A DNA stretch of 64,000 bases from Sphagnum compactum (Eukaryota > Bryophyta > Sphagnopsida > Sphagnales): assembly GCA_965153455.1 (NCBI GenBank), contig OZ234496.1:14252304-14316303 (forward strand). Reading direction: 5' to 3'. The translations under genes and the position numbers were made by a program. Positions 37,293 through 49,400 of the stretch are shown one piece after another; the stretch's first letter is position 1, and each line of letters starts with the position of its first letter. Below the pieces are notes generated by a model that was not told the origin of the DNA, searched no databases, and was given only the letters and a program-made list of their open reading frames with translations.

Positions 37293-37334
<42 letters not shown>
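37270..37334. repeat. compound (TG)n(TC)n microsatellite
   Basis: About 13 TG units (37270-37296) run directly into about 19 TC units (37297-37334). This is an unusual purine/pyrimidine-strand-biased tract in the proposed TOR leader and is likely length-polymorphic. Confidence 0.9.
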
Positions 37335-37338
<4 letters not shown>

Positions 37339-37919
37339 CTCTCTGTGCGCTCTCTCTCTCGCGCGGTTTGGTGGGTGGTGGTGCTTTTGTCCTAAGAGTG
37401 GGTTCGGGAAAGAGAACAGCAGTTCATCTTGACGGAAGAAAATTTAGGGGTTCAGAAATTTGTCACAGAAAGCCCTCTTGTTCTCCTTCGAGTCTTTGTC
37501 GTCGTCGCCCTTCTTCTCCTCCTCCTCCTCCTCCTGCTTACACATTCTGAAGCTCGTGGGTGAGTTTCTTTTCTGTTCGTTTTTCGTTGTAGAGGGTTTC
37601 TTTCGCAACACGGTGGTGGGGTTTTTAGTTTTGTTGGGTGTTTTTGTATTTGCGGCTTTGATGTTTTGTGTTTGCTGTACAAGGTCTGCACCCTAAGGAT
37701 TGGTTATGGTTTGCAAGTAACAGGAAGTGGCCATCTGTTTGACTGCTCTCCTCCGCTTCCCCTTCGGTCTTCTTTGCTATTCTCTCGCTTTTGTTTTCCC
37801 CTCCTGGAGCTCACTCCTTGGTTTTTCTGTATTTGTTGGGGGTTTCGTTTTTGTTGTTGTTGTGGGTTTTTCATCTTGCTTGCATCTCCTGCTCTCGAAA
37901 TTCCCGCATTCGCACAACA

Positions 37920-38000
37920 CCCATCTGCAGAAGAAGAAAACCCATCTGCAGAACAGAAGACCCATCTGCAGAAGAAATACCCACCTGCAGAAGACCCATC
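37920..38000. repeat. ~20-bp minisatellite, four copies
   Basis: CCCATCTGCAGAA-type units begin at 37920, 37941, 37961 and 37980 (the last CCCACCTGCAG), and a partial CCCATC follows at 37995. Spacing is 19-21 bp. Each unit contains CTGCAG. Confidence 0.9.
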
Positions 38001-39661
38001 TTTTGTTTTTGGGCTTTTGTTTTCCAGAGGAGCTTGGGAATGTGGGCGAGGAATTTGGAGCTGCAATTGTGATTTTTCTTCTGCATTACGGAACTCGTTG
38101 GAGAAAATCTGGGCACTTGGGTGGGGGCGGCAGACAAGGAGGCGAACAGACAGGCTAGGGGTTTTGACTCTCTCTCAATATCTCTTCTTCTTCTTCTCCT
38201 GTTTTCTACATGCTACCACCATCCTCTTTTCTCTCGAATCTCATCATCACATCCCTTTTGTGAACTGCCTTTTTTGTTGTTGTTGTTTTGCTTGCATTTC
38301 CACCTCTTTCAGTACTCAAGCAAGCTAGCTCCCCTTACCATTCTGAAGCTTCTTTTGTTGTTTCTACACTCTTCATCTTCTCCTAAACTCAACAACAAAA
38401 TCAAATCCACCAAGCTTTGCATTCTTCCTGGGTGCTGGAAGTTGGGGAATTGGACTTGAAAACCGGATTTCTTCAGTTGATCTCTCTTGGCCTCGCCTTC
38501 TTTCTCCACTCTCTGTTGCCAGCCTCATTTCTCTAGTTCTCCATCCCACCAGAAGCTGAAGTTACCAGGCAACAATTCCCTTCCCTCCAGTTCCTCTTGT
38601 TGGGTTTGTGATTGTGAGCTCAGAGCCGGCCGTTGTCTTGTGAACTGCATCAAGAAATTGGGTACCAAATCCTTGATTAGGGTTTCGAGGATCTTGTTTT
38701 ACAGCTGCTGTTCCAGCTCTTCTTCTTTGACTCTCTGTTATCAGCTGGAAGACCATCTTGAGCATCTGCCATCTTTTAGGGTTTTGTGCAGCAGCAGCAG
38801 CAGAAAATTCTTCTGTCTCTGGTACACACACCCACCAGGGCTTTCAGATTCTGTTTCTCAGCTTTGTGTCTCTGGAGATCCAAAACCCTTTGAAGAGGAG
38901 ATTTGAGGAAAAGTCCTTTGTGAAGAAGGGAGTGAAAAGCAGATTGGGGAATTTGCATTTGAGACCGGCACCAACTGAGTGACTGATTCTTGTTGCTGCT
39001 CTTCACAGTTTTCTTCTTCTCCATTGATTGTCATCTCCCTCATTATCCTGGTTGTTGTGTCTCAAATATCTTCAAACAGGAGTGCAAACTCAATCACATT
39101 CTGTTTTGTTGGGGTTTGTTGGTGCCTTCATCTCTCTGTTGATTTGTTCTCTCTTCTGTTGTTGTTGTACTTGTTCCTTTTCCTCATTGTTTCAGTTACA
39201 GAAGTTGTTTTAATTCCCACCGACACAACAACAACAAACAACAACAACGCAGCAGATTTTCTGTTTTTGTGAAAGGGGAAAAGAAAACAACCTGCAAGCA
39301 ACAACAACACTCCTGTCCTGTCAAAGCCTCAAACCCTAATTCTGTGGTGCTGCAACGACTCTCACCTCAGAACATCTGATCAACTGAGTGGTAGTTCTTC
39401 ATCAGTTTGGAAAACGTCGCACAACATCCTTGGAAGAATCTGCCCAAGCTCCTCCTCTCCTTGTAGGCGCAGACACATCTCTCTAAGAAATTTGGGCATA
39501 TCCATCCCTTGGGTTGCAATAATTCAGATTGCTGTGCCAGACGGAAATTCTTGCAGAATTCTCAAAACCAGGGAAGAAGCACGGATCAAATCCCCTACTT
39601 CTTCTCCTTCTTTCACTCTGTTGAAATGTTCAAAATGGGGAGGAGGAAGTAGACAAAGGAA

Positions 39662-42600
39662 ATGGCAGCAGGGGTGATGGCGTCGCAGAAATCTCCTGAT
39701 ACACTGCGCCGTCTGCTGGTCGATCTCTGCACGCGATCACCCCCTCCCAGAGTAATGCAATTTCCTTTCTTGCTTCTTTTGTGTTTTACTGCACATATGT
39801 CTCTTTGTACATCTCTTTGAGTGTACAGTTTGCTGGCTTTGTGGGTGTCGACACAACAAAGTCCAACGAATGAAGATCTGGTGTTCTGAAGAAGCAGTGG
39901 TGGTGGTTGCTGGTTTTTCTGGGGTGTGTGTGTTTCAGGAAGGGTCAGCTTTGAATCTAGCGAAGCATGTGGAGGAGGAGGCACGTGACCTCACAGGAGA
40001 GGCCTTCACTCGCTTCATGGATAGCTTGTATGAGAGGATCAGTGCGCTGGTGGAAAGCTCAGATGCAGCAGAAAACCTGGGGGCTGTTCGAGCCATTGAT
40101 GAACTCATTTCTGTTCAGCTTGGTGAAAGCGCAACTAAAATCGCCAAATTTGCTTCCTTCCTGCAGAAGATCTTTGAGTCAAAGCAGGACCCAGACACGA
40201 TTGTTGCTGCCAGTGTTGCGCTTGGACACTTGGCTAGTACTGGTGGCGCTCTTACTGCAGACGTTGTCGAATCCCAGGTGTTGAAAAGATATCAGTCTTT
40301 GATTCTCTTCTTCCTGGAGAGTAGTCTTGGTTTCCAGGAAAGCACAGTTTAGTTTGCTGCAAGAAGTTATGAAGATTGGAGGGGCCTAAAGCAGTGGAGG
40401 AGGTGTTGGGTGTGCAGGTGAAGATTGCTTTGGCTTGGCTGCAAGGAGAACGTGTGGAGTCGCATCGGTTTGCAGCGGTTCTCATTCTCAAAGTGAGTAA
40501 AACCTTGCATCCAAATTTTTTTCTTTCCACCGTGCTTTTTTCTATGCTTTTGCATTAGTCTGAGTTTTTCTTCACTGCTGTTCTGATTCAAGCTTGGCTG
40601 TTGTTGCTTGCAATTGGGGATGGACAGGAAATGGCAATGAATGCACCTACAGTCTTCAATGTGCACGTGAAGGAGTTTATAGAGGCAGTGTGGTTTGCCT
40701 TGAGGGACCAGAAACTTCAGGTGCGCGAGCGTGCAGTGGAGGCCTTGCGAGCTTGTCTGTGTGTGATTGAAAACCGTGAGACTCGTTGGCGTGTTCAATG
40801 GTGATATTCCAGAAAACAGTTTCCATCCCTTTTGTTTCAAAACCTCCTCCACTCTCTTCATGGCCCAGTGCTACTGATTCCCAAATGCCAAGCAAGTAGT
40901 TGTGGTTCTTCATTCATTCATCCATTCATCCATTCATTCACTCACTTGTGACGGTACCAATGTTGGATTATCACTCCATAAGTGTCGTTGATTGTACAGG
41001 CACTACCGTCTGTTTGAGAGTACACAAGATGGTCTTGGTCCCAAGGCAACTGTGGAAAGCATTCATGGCTCTCTTCTTGCGGTTGGTGAACTATTACGGT
41101 GAGAACACAAACCTTCATAAACTTAGCTACATTCACATTTCCTGAGAAACTATGTAGTATTATATGTTCCTCTACTAGTTCCTTCCTGTAGTTGTATTAT
41201 ACATTCTTTCACTACTTCCTTTATGTGACAGGAACTCTGCCTGACAATTTGTAAGGGACGAGATGGATCTGGGAACAGGAACACGGGAGAGTTTATGATG
41301 TCGAGGTACAAGGAAGTGGCGGACATTGTATTCAAGTACCACGAGCACCGCAACCCGTTGGTCCGGCGTAGCATCACAGCGTTACTACCCCGCATTGCCC
41401 ACTTCATTCGTGACCGCTTTGTGTCATCGTATCTCCAGGTCAGATTTGAGGATTGTCCTAAACACACACCAGCCCAAAGTTATGCTTTTGCGTTCCTTCC
41501 ATGCTGTAGTAGTTTGTGTGTGTTTGTGCCACTGCCACTTTGTGCCTGAGAGAATCTGTCTCATGGAATTTGGGTTGGTGGGTATGATGGATGCTGTTGG
41601 AAACAGATTTGTATGGAGCACCTTTTGACAGTAATGAAGAAACCGGATGAGCGGGAAAGTGGGTTCATGGCACTGGGAGAGATGGCAAGTGCTGTCGGTG
41701 GGGAGTTACACCAGTACCTGCCTGTCATCATGGTCATGTTACGCGAGGCGGTGTGTGGGTCCTTTCCTGTCTCCGAGCCTTGTTGTATCCAATTTGTCTC
41801 GAGTAGTAAAGACAGGCCTTCTTGTGAGGAGGAGAATTTTATATGGGTGTTCTATGGTTTTCTATGTTTGGGCTTTGCAGATTGCACCCCGAAGAGGTCG
41901 GCCGTCGCTGCAGGCAGTGGCGTGTATTGGGAGCCTGGCGGAGGCGATTGGTCCTAAAATGGAGGAACATGTTCGTGGTGTTATCGATTCCATGTTTCTT
42001 GCTGGTCTCTCTCCCACGCTCGTGACTGCCCTTGAGAAAATCTCTTCGAAGTAAGACTGAACTTCCTTCACAGTCAAATTTCCTTCTCATGGGATTGCCT
42101 TGTTTGAAGTGTATTGTAGTCTTGTTCTTGTTTGAAAAATTGCTTGCTATGGAATAAAACCATTCTTTCTTATGAGGTGTTCTCCTGGGATTAAATATTA
42201 CAGCTTGCCAGTACTGCTGCCAACAGTACAGGAGAAGTTACTTGACTCGATCTCCTTTGTATTGGCAAAAGCCCCATATCGCACTACGCGAGGGGGTTCG
42301 GCACTTGTTCGTCCTGCAACAAGTCCCATCACAGCTCCAGTTGTGGAATGCACAGGACCTGCACTTACGCAGCTTGCGCTTCATACACTCACCACTTTCA
42401 ACCTACAGGTTTGTGAAGAATGTATTGATCATGTCTGCCTCTGATGATGGTGCCTGGTGGGAGAGTTCAAGGGGCCCCAGTTGGGGTGGTGCTTCTTGGG
42501 CTTCCTTGCTGACCGTCAGTTGTTTTTTTTCACCTTTGAATCCCCCTCAGGGTCATGAGCTCTTGGAGTTTGCAAGGGAGGTGGTGGCAACATATTTGGA

Positions 42601-45600
42601 GGATGAGGATGCAGTTACCCGTAGAGAGGCAGCAGTGTGCTGCTGTCACCTGGTTGAACACTCTTCATGTGTTGTGCAATCTGCCACCACAACTCCCCAT
42701 CTTGTGAACACACGGAGTGGTCGTACCACTGGTGTTGGGTCACGACGTCGACGTGTCCTGATTGAAGAGGTTGGTCTTGCTCCCTTGTTTTTTCTCTCTC
42801 TCTCTCTCTCTCTCTCTTTCTTCCTTTTTTTTCTTTTTTTTTGGTGGGAGTTGGGGAGATGAATGCAAATGTTTTGTTTTCTTCAGTCTCTGACTGACCC
42901 AAGTGTTGAAACACTGCTGCAGATCCTGGAAAAGCTTTTAGTGGCAGCGGTTGCAGATTCCGATGTGGGAGTGCGCAAGGCCGTGTTTGTGTCACTCCAA
43001 CAGAACCGAAGCTTTGAAGAGTTTTTGGCCCAGGCTGATAGCTTGCGTGGCATCTTCATTGCTCTCAGCGATGAGGTAGGTGATGATATCTACCTATGCA
43101 TCTCTCTCTCTCTCTTTGGTGTTGAACAATGGTGGGCTCACAAGCTTGGACTAGGGGGAAAAAAGACACTGAATGTGCAAAATGAGTTCTTGACTACTGC
43201 AGGCATTTGAGGTACGAAAGCTTGCAATTTCCATGGCTGGCAGGCTGGCAGACCATAACCCAGCATATGTTCTTCCAGCACTGCGTCGACACCTCTTGCA
43301 GCTCTTGACGGACCTCAAATACAGGTACTAGAACTACTACCGAAACTATACCTGAAACCCTAAATTCTAAACATCTATTGTTGTTCTTTTTTTTGTGATG
43401 CTACCTGATGATTTTGAGGTTGAGGGAAGTGCAATATTGGATGCTGAAACAAAGAAGACAAAGAAGCTTGTCGAGCAGGTGTACTGTGTGTGCTCCTTGG
43501 AGCTGTAATCAGCTCCTGCATTCATATGTGTACAGGGAGCTTTGAACTGAGTTTTTTTATATGTTTGGGTTGTTGCAGCATGGACAGCAAAAGCAGGGAG
43601 GAGAGTGCAAAGCTGTTGGGATGTCTAATCGAAGCTTGCGAGCGCCTTATGGCACCTTACATTGTGCCTGTTCTTCTTGTATGCACATCCTTTTTATCCT
43701 CACTGTGCTGCTATTAGTTTCTATTCTGCTGCTATTTTTGTTCACTTAAATTTTTCCCCCCTCCTCACTGAAGTTTCCATATGCTTTGAGACTTTGCAGT
43801 CTTGCAGTCACAAAAGAGTGTCAGTGGATGTGGGAGCTGATCCTGCCTTTGGGAAGGAAGCCTTTCTGGAATGTTGGCTCTTTTGTCTTTCTGATGCAAA
43901 ATTGTTTTCTAAGTGCAGGCATTGTTAAGCAAGCTAAAGGAAGGATCTGTGGGCAGTGGCAACAATGCGGTCATTGCTGGTGTGCTCGCCACTGTTGGAA
44001 AGCTTGCTCACGTGGTATGTGCGGTTCTTTATTCCAATGAAAGACAGTTCTATGTTGTGCAGGGCATTTGGACTTTGTGTTGTACAGCTTATAATCTGTA
44101 AAGGTGCCTTGGTTCTAGAGCTCTTGGAAAATGAAGCTTTTTTTTGGGTCAATGTAATCAACAGTGATTTTGTCCATCGCTCAATGGGAGAATGGAAAAT
44201 GCTGGCAAAGTCTCAAGCACAATTTCCCTTTTTGTGAATGCAGGGTGGTAGTGCGCTGATACCATATATGCCAGAGCTAATGCCCCCAATTGTGGATGCT
44301 CTCTTGGATGGTGCGGCTCCCAGCAAACGTGAAGTGGCTGTGGCCACACTTGGCCAAATAGTCGAGAGCACAGGGTAAGAGCTCTTCCTTTGGTAGAGCG
44401 ATCTGACCCATGATGATGCTCTTTACTGGAACTGTAAAAATCAGTTCACAGGTAATAACAAGTTTCAGAATGTTAACAAGAACCCATCTAGAGGCATATT
44501 TATTTTCCAGGTAGCAACATCAAGGGGATCAGAAATCAGAGTGTTTGACATGCACTTCTGTTCTGTTTAGAGGAGGCTCTGAATGATATCAAAGTGTGTG
44601 GTCTGTTCATTGCAGATATGTTGTGCTTCCATACACGGATTACCCAGTGTTACTGGGCTTGTTACTACGTCTATTGAATGGAGACCTTGCTTGGTCAACT
44701 CGTCGGGAAGTCCTTAAGGTACAAGGACCAAAACAAATCTATACATATGAAGGTTATGCATGTCAGCTTTGTACTTATGAGGGTTTACATTTGCTGGTTT
44801 TCGGAGAAGTTTTTTGATGTGGTGTGGTTGTTATTATGTAGGCTGGATTTAATGAAGAGACCCCACAAATGTTTTTTTGCATGGAATTGGATTTTGCATT
44901 ATTAGGACTTAGGGTTTAGGTGATTTAGGGTTGAGCAGATTTAATTTGGAACATGCTCTAAAAAACACTATTTTTATTCTGTGATTTTGGTGGAGATCAG
45001 GTCTTGGGGATAATGGGGGCACTAGACCCACATCAACACAAAAGGAACCAGCAATTGTTGCAACAGCCACACAAGGACTCAGCCCGTATGGGTGGATCGG
45101 AAACTGGGCCATACCATGCCCGCTCTCTCGAGGAGGTTCCACTTGATCTCTTACCCTCTGGTGGTCTTTTCACCACGTCTGAGGATTACTATCCCACTGT
45201 AAGTTTCCTAGCATGACAGTTTTTGTTGCTTCCATTGTAGTTCTTCTATACCTGACTGCTCATAATCTCATGGGTGCTGCTGCAATTCGCTTTGACCAGT
45301 AGTAGCAAGCGAAAAAAATCATTGTGACTCTGGTGAGGTTTTTGCATTGTTGGAATGTTTTTTTACACCTAGCAAAAAATAGGCACCATTAACAGTTGGA
45401 CTCATTGTTGTTCTTCAGGTGGCTATTAATGCGCTCATGAGGATTCTTCGGGACCCAACTTTGTCTAGTTACCATAGCAAGGTTGTGGGATCTCTCATGT
45501 ACATATTCCGGGTAAGAATCTGTAAAGGATCTTGCCTGAATCCTCTGCCTGTTTCTTGGGTCATTTCTTGCTTGGGTCCTTCCTTTTCAGAAGGTTACAG

Positions 45601-46460
45601 TGAACTCATTTATTTTGACACTGGAAGATTACTTTGACGCTATGGAAGTGAGATGTTTCAAACTGAACTTGTGTTTTTTGTGGTTCATATGTGAAAATGT
45701 TGGTGGTGTTTGCAGTCGATGGGTCTTGGCTGCGTACCTTATCTACCAAAGGTATGCTGAGTCACTCGTTAGATTTATCACATTTTGATTGTTGCTTTAT
45801 AGTTTGCTACCCAATGACAAAGAGAGTTATATTTGCAGAATAGAGACATGGACCATCATGGCTGTGTCTACTACTGTTTCGATTCTGGATCAGATGATGG
45901 TACCTTCACATTGGTTGAGAGACTGCTTTAGATTTTAAAAGTGTTTTTTTTCCTAAGTCTTTTTAATGAGGGGTGCTTTGCTTTGTCTTGCAGGTGCTGC
46001 CGGATTGGTTTGAAATCGTGCACACTTGTGAAGACGGGTTGCGGGAGCATATATTTACGCAGCTTGCAGTCCTCGTCTCAATTGTGCGGCAGGTATGCCA
46101 AGTGTACCCAATCCCCTTTTCTTCCCCTCTATCCATCAAAAAAATTCCCTTCTTCTCGCATGTGGGTGGGTTTGATTGTTCTTTGCATTTTAAGAAGATG
46201 ATTTTGCATGTGGGCGAGTTTGACTTTTCTTTGCATTTTAAGAAGATGATTTTGCATGTGGTGGGTTTGATTTTTCTTTGCATTTTCAGATGATATTTTG
46301 TATGGGGGTGTTAGTATATATGCAAAGTGTTTTTTTACACTTTTTGTAAATTCTCTCTTTGCAGCACATTCGGAAATACTTGAAGATATTACTATCACTG
46401 GTGTATGAACATTGGACATCACTGATGCTCCCTCTTGCAAGAGGACAGAGTGGCTCCCCG
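39662..46460 (+). CDS. TOR: TOR exons 1-21: N-terminal HEAT repeats (residues 1-979)
   Basis: Exons: 39662-39751, 39939-40277, 40418-40492, 40628-40800, 41000-41098, 41279-41438, 41607-41750, 41881-42050, 42204-42408, 42551-42769, 42887-43075, 43203-43324, 43579-43678, 43919-44014, 44244-44374, 44616-44718, 45001-45198, 45419-45511, 45716-45751, 45994-46092, 46365-46460. This helical-repeat arm binds the RAPTOR subunit. Conserved plant TOR phrases include [44 protein letters not shown], SLLHxVGELLR-type and [10 protein letters not shown]. Exon 19 is a 36-nt microexon encoding [12 protein letters not shown]. The first exon (30 codons) is poorly conserved, as usual for the family. Confidence 0.92.
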
Positions 46461-49400
46461 GTTAGTTAATTCCCGAATCCCTCAGCATCATCATCTCTCA
46501 CACATTGTCTTTTGCATACCAATGATACCAAGGAGACCTTCTGTATATATAGAGACTTTCTATATACATATCTTCTAAGTAGAGAGGGTTGTTGATGTTC
46601 TTTTAAGCTCAACTTCTGATTCTTTCTGCAACTCTGATGGAAATTGATGTTTTTTTTTTCCATTTTGGGGGTGGGTTTTGGATGGTGGGTGCGGGATGTG
46701 TTGGGGATCAGGTGTTGAACCTAGTGGAGCAGCTGTGCTTAGCTCTCAATGATGAATTCCAGCAATATTTGCCAGAACTGTTGCCACGCTGTATTGCTGT
46801 ATTGACTGATGCTGAGCGAACTGGCGTTTACACCAAAGTACCTGCTGTTCTGCATACCTTTGAGGTTCTTGGTGGTATGTTCCATTTTTTGTTACTTTGC
46901 TACAAAAGTTCTTGTTTTCTGAGTGTCTCTGGTACTTTTGCTCTCTTCTGTCAATGAGAAGATGGTTTCTGGTCAGTTGTATGGTTTCAACTTTCAGTTG
47001 AAACCTCTGTGTTGAGGTTTAGGAGTGGGGAGGGTCATGTGGGCTTTGGTCATCAGCACTGTGGCATTCATAATTTGCAATCTTGAATGGTGCTTTGCCT
47101 AGATTGTGGAATGTAATCAGGGAGTCAGCCTGATTCTGACAGTGCTTGGCAATGAACAGGGAGTGTTGATGAGTACATGTATTTGCTACTTCCGACACTT
47201 GTCCGTCTCTTCAGACCCGACATCTCCAATGCACCTCCCGAGATCAGGCGGGCTGCGATCAAAACTCTTGGTCGGATTCTGCCCTCCATGCAGGTGGGAA
47301 GTTCTTTTTCTACTTTCTCCAGTGGTGTTTTTGTCTGACTCTGGGCTCCATCCAGGTGGGAAGATAGTTCTTTTAAGGAAGTGGGGTAGGAATTCTGCAA
47401 TCTCAGAGTTTCTGTAGCAATGGGTCTTGGTTTTTCTTACTGCTGCCAGCAATTCTTGTGTGCAGGTTTCAGGACATGTGTCGGCATTGCTACTTCCCCT
47501 GACTAGAGTACTTGATGGGTGAGTTCTCTTTTGGCCATCAAAGATGTTGTACGTTTGCTTTGAACTTTGTATGATAGATGGATGCTGCTTCCCACAGTAT
47601 TCACCCTGATTTGACGTCAAATTGAGAAAAAAGTGGTAGTCTGTTCTGTTGGTCAGTTGTTTCTAGACTTCCCAAATCTTGGTTCTCTGTGTATTGAGTG
47701 CTAAATGGTGGAGGATGGGTTTAGGGTTTGAACTGAAAGTGAGTTTTGGATTTGCATGTTTTCACCAGGAGTTTTGACGAGCTGCGGAAGGATGCACTCG
47801 ATGCCATTTGTGCATTGGCAGTGGCCCTTGGTACTGACTTTGCTGTTTTTGTGCCATCTGTACGGAAGCCCATGCAACGTCACCACATCCAGGTGTGTGT
47901 TTTCTCATGCCACCCACCCTGTAGTCCTCCTATACTCAGTAATGATGGGTACATCAGCTGTGTTTATACAGGTTTCTTCTACTTGACCGGTGTTTTGTGA
48001 AAATTGGACATTGGAAAACAAAAGAATGTAGTAGTTTGGTAGGTTTCTACTTCTGAAACAAAGCTGGAATGCACTTCATTTTGCTAATGATGCTGTGCGG
48101 TTGGATTTTCATGGTATCAGCATCCACAGTTTGATGCAATAGAGGCACAACTACGGAGACGGGAGCCTGTGCTTCTGGACCTTCAGACCTCTCCTGTGGC
48201 AGCTGCATCTTCTGTGGCCTTCGATGGAATGCTGATGCCTGCCAACTCCTTCCATGGCCTGGATCCAAAAATGTATGACGCTGATGGCTCTGACCCATCT
48301 GGCAATTCAAGACCCCTTCAGGTATATATATAAGACTATATATATAGTCTTTCTCTTTGTTTCTCACTTGCCTCATCGTGCTCTCGGGATCTCTCATTTC
48401 TCTTGTTTTGTTTTCTTGGAAATGAAATCCTTTGTTGGTGAGGGCAGTCACAGAATGTCTATGGTTGGTGCAGGTTGATGAGAGGGCATTGAAGTTGGCC
48501 TGGGAGTCATCACATCGAAGCACCAAGGAGGACTGGTCAGAGTGGATGCGGCACTTCAGTGTTGAGCTTCTCAAAGAGTCACCATCCTGTGCCCTGCGCA
48601 TCTGTGCTGGCCTAGCACAGTTGCAAGTATGCAACTTCACTTCCTTTTGATCTAGATGTTACATAAAAGATTTCTTGAGCCAAAGAGCATTAGACTGACC
48701 CTTTCTTTCAAAGTATGTCTTTTCTTTGATCAAAGTCCAACAATTCAGTCTGAGAAAACCAATGTGGGTTGCTTGGGGGGAAAAAAAGCCATATGTTGCA
48801 CGAGAGTTGTTTGCAGCAGGGTTTGTGAGCTGCTGGTCGCAGCTCAATCCCAGTCATCAGGAACAGCTGGTGCGCAGCTTGGTGAACGCGTTCTCATCAC
48901 CCAACATCCCCCCAGAAATTCTTGCCACCCTCCTTAACCTGGTACGTGTTGGAAGAAGGGTTCCTTGGTTTTCTGATTTCTGATCTGAGGAAACAGATGT
49001 GGGTGTTGTAAAAAAAGAATAAGCTGTGTGTGATCTTTGAATGGTTTGCCTCTTAAATCAATTCCTTGGTTTTCTATCAGTGGCAATGGAAAAAGGGATT
49101 TATAACCATTTGTGGGATTTGGGGACCAGGCCGAGTTTATGGAGCATGATGAGAAACCATTACCAATCGATATCCGAACACTCGGGCAGCTGGCAGAAAA
49201 GGTGCTTGCTTCCTTTGGCAGTCTCTCTGTTGATCCTCTATGTGTGTGTCAGGTGCCTTGCTGTGATTTTGCCAAACGTTCCATTTCCAAGCAATTGCAT
49301 GAAATAATTTTTTGCAACACTCAATAGCTGTTCTGGGTTGCTGTGGGATTTTTGGTACAGTGTCATGCATATGCCAAGGCACTGCACTACAAAGAGATGG

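Larger units (their letters stand above)
36900..39661 (+). promoter_or_regulatory. TOR: TOR leader region, CT-rich, probably spliced
   Basis: A GC-rich start (36,890-37,000) is followed by 2.6 kb of strongly CT-rich sequence before the TOR start codon. It holds a (TG)n run (37270-37296) that changes to (TC)n (37297-37334), a ~20-bp minisatellite at 37920-38000 and many upstream ATGs. A strong donor, GTGG|GTGAGT after 37559, suggests a leader intron; its acceptor is not clear. Open frames here in either strand are low-complexity and are not called. The true leader could be short if transcription starts near 39 kb. Confidence 0.4.

Noticed and set aside
36862-38328. several 120-220-codon open frames on both strands before TOR
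   Set aside because: All are driven by CT-, TG- and CTGCAG-type simple repeats. No domain or consistent splice structure, and they lie in the proposed TOR leader.
42242-42862. 206-codon + frame across TOR exons 9-10
   Set aside because: It runs through an intron and includes an out-of-frame reading of exon 9. The phase-consistent exons give the conserved TOR sequence instead.
48322-48352. TATATATA/AGACTATA hairpin in TOR intron 26 as a microRNA precursor
   Set aside because: The stem is too short and consists of TA repeats. No extended foldback is seen.
48047-48640. 197-codon open frame on the minus strand
   Set aside because: It is antisense to TOR exons 26-27, whose sense translation is conserved TOR. 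Treated as a shadow frame.
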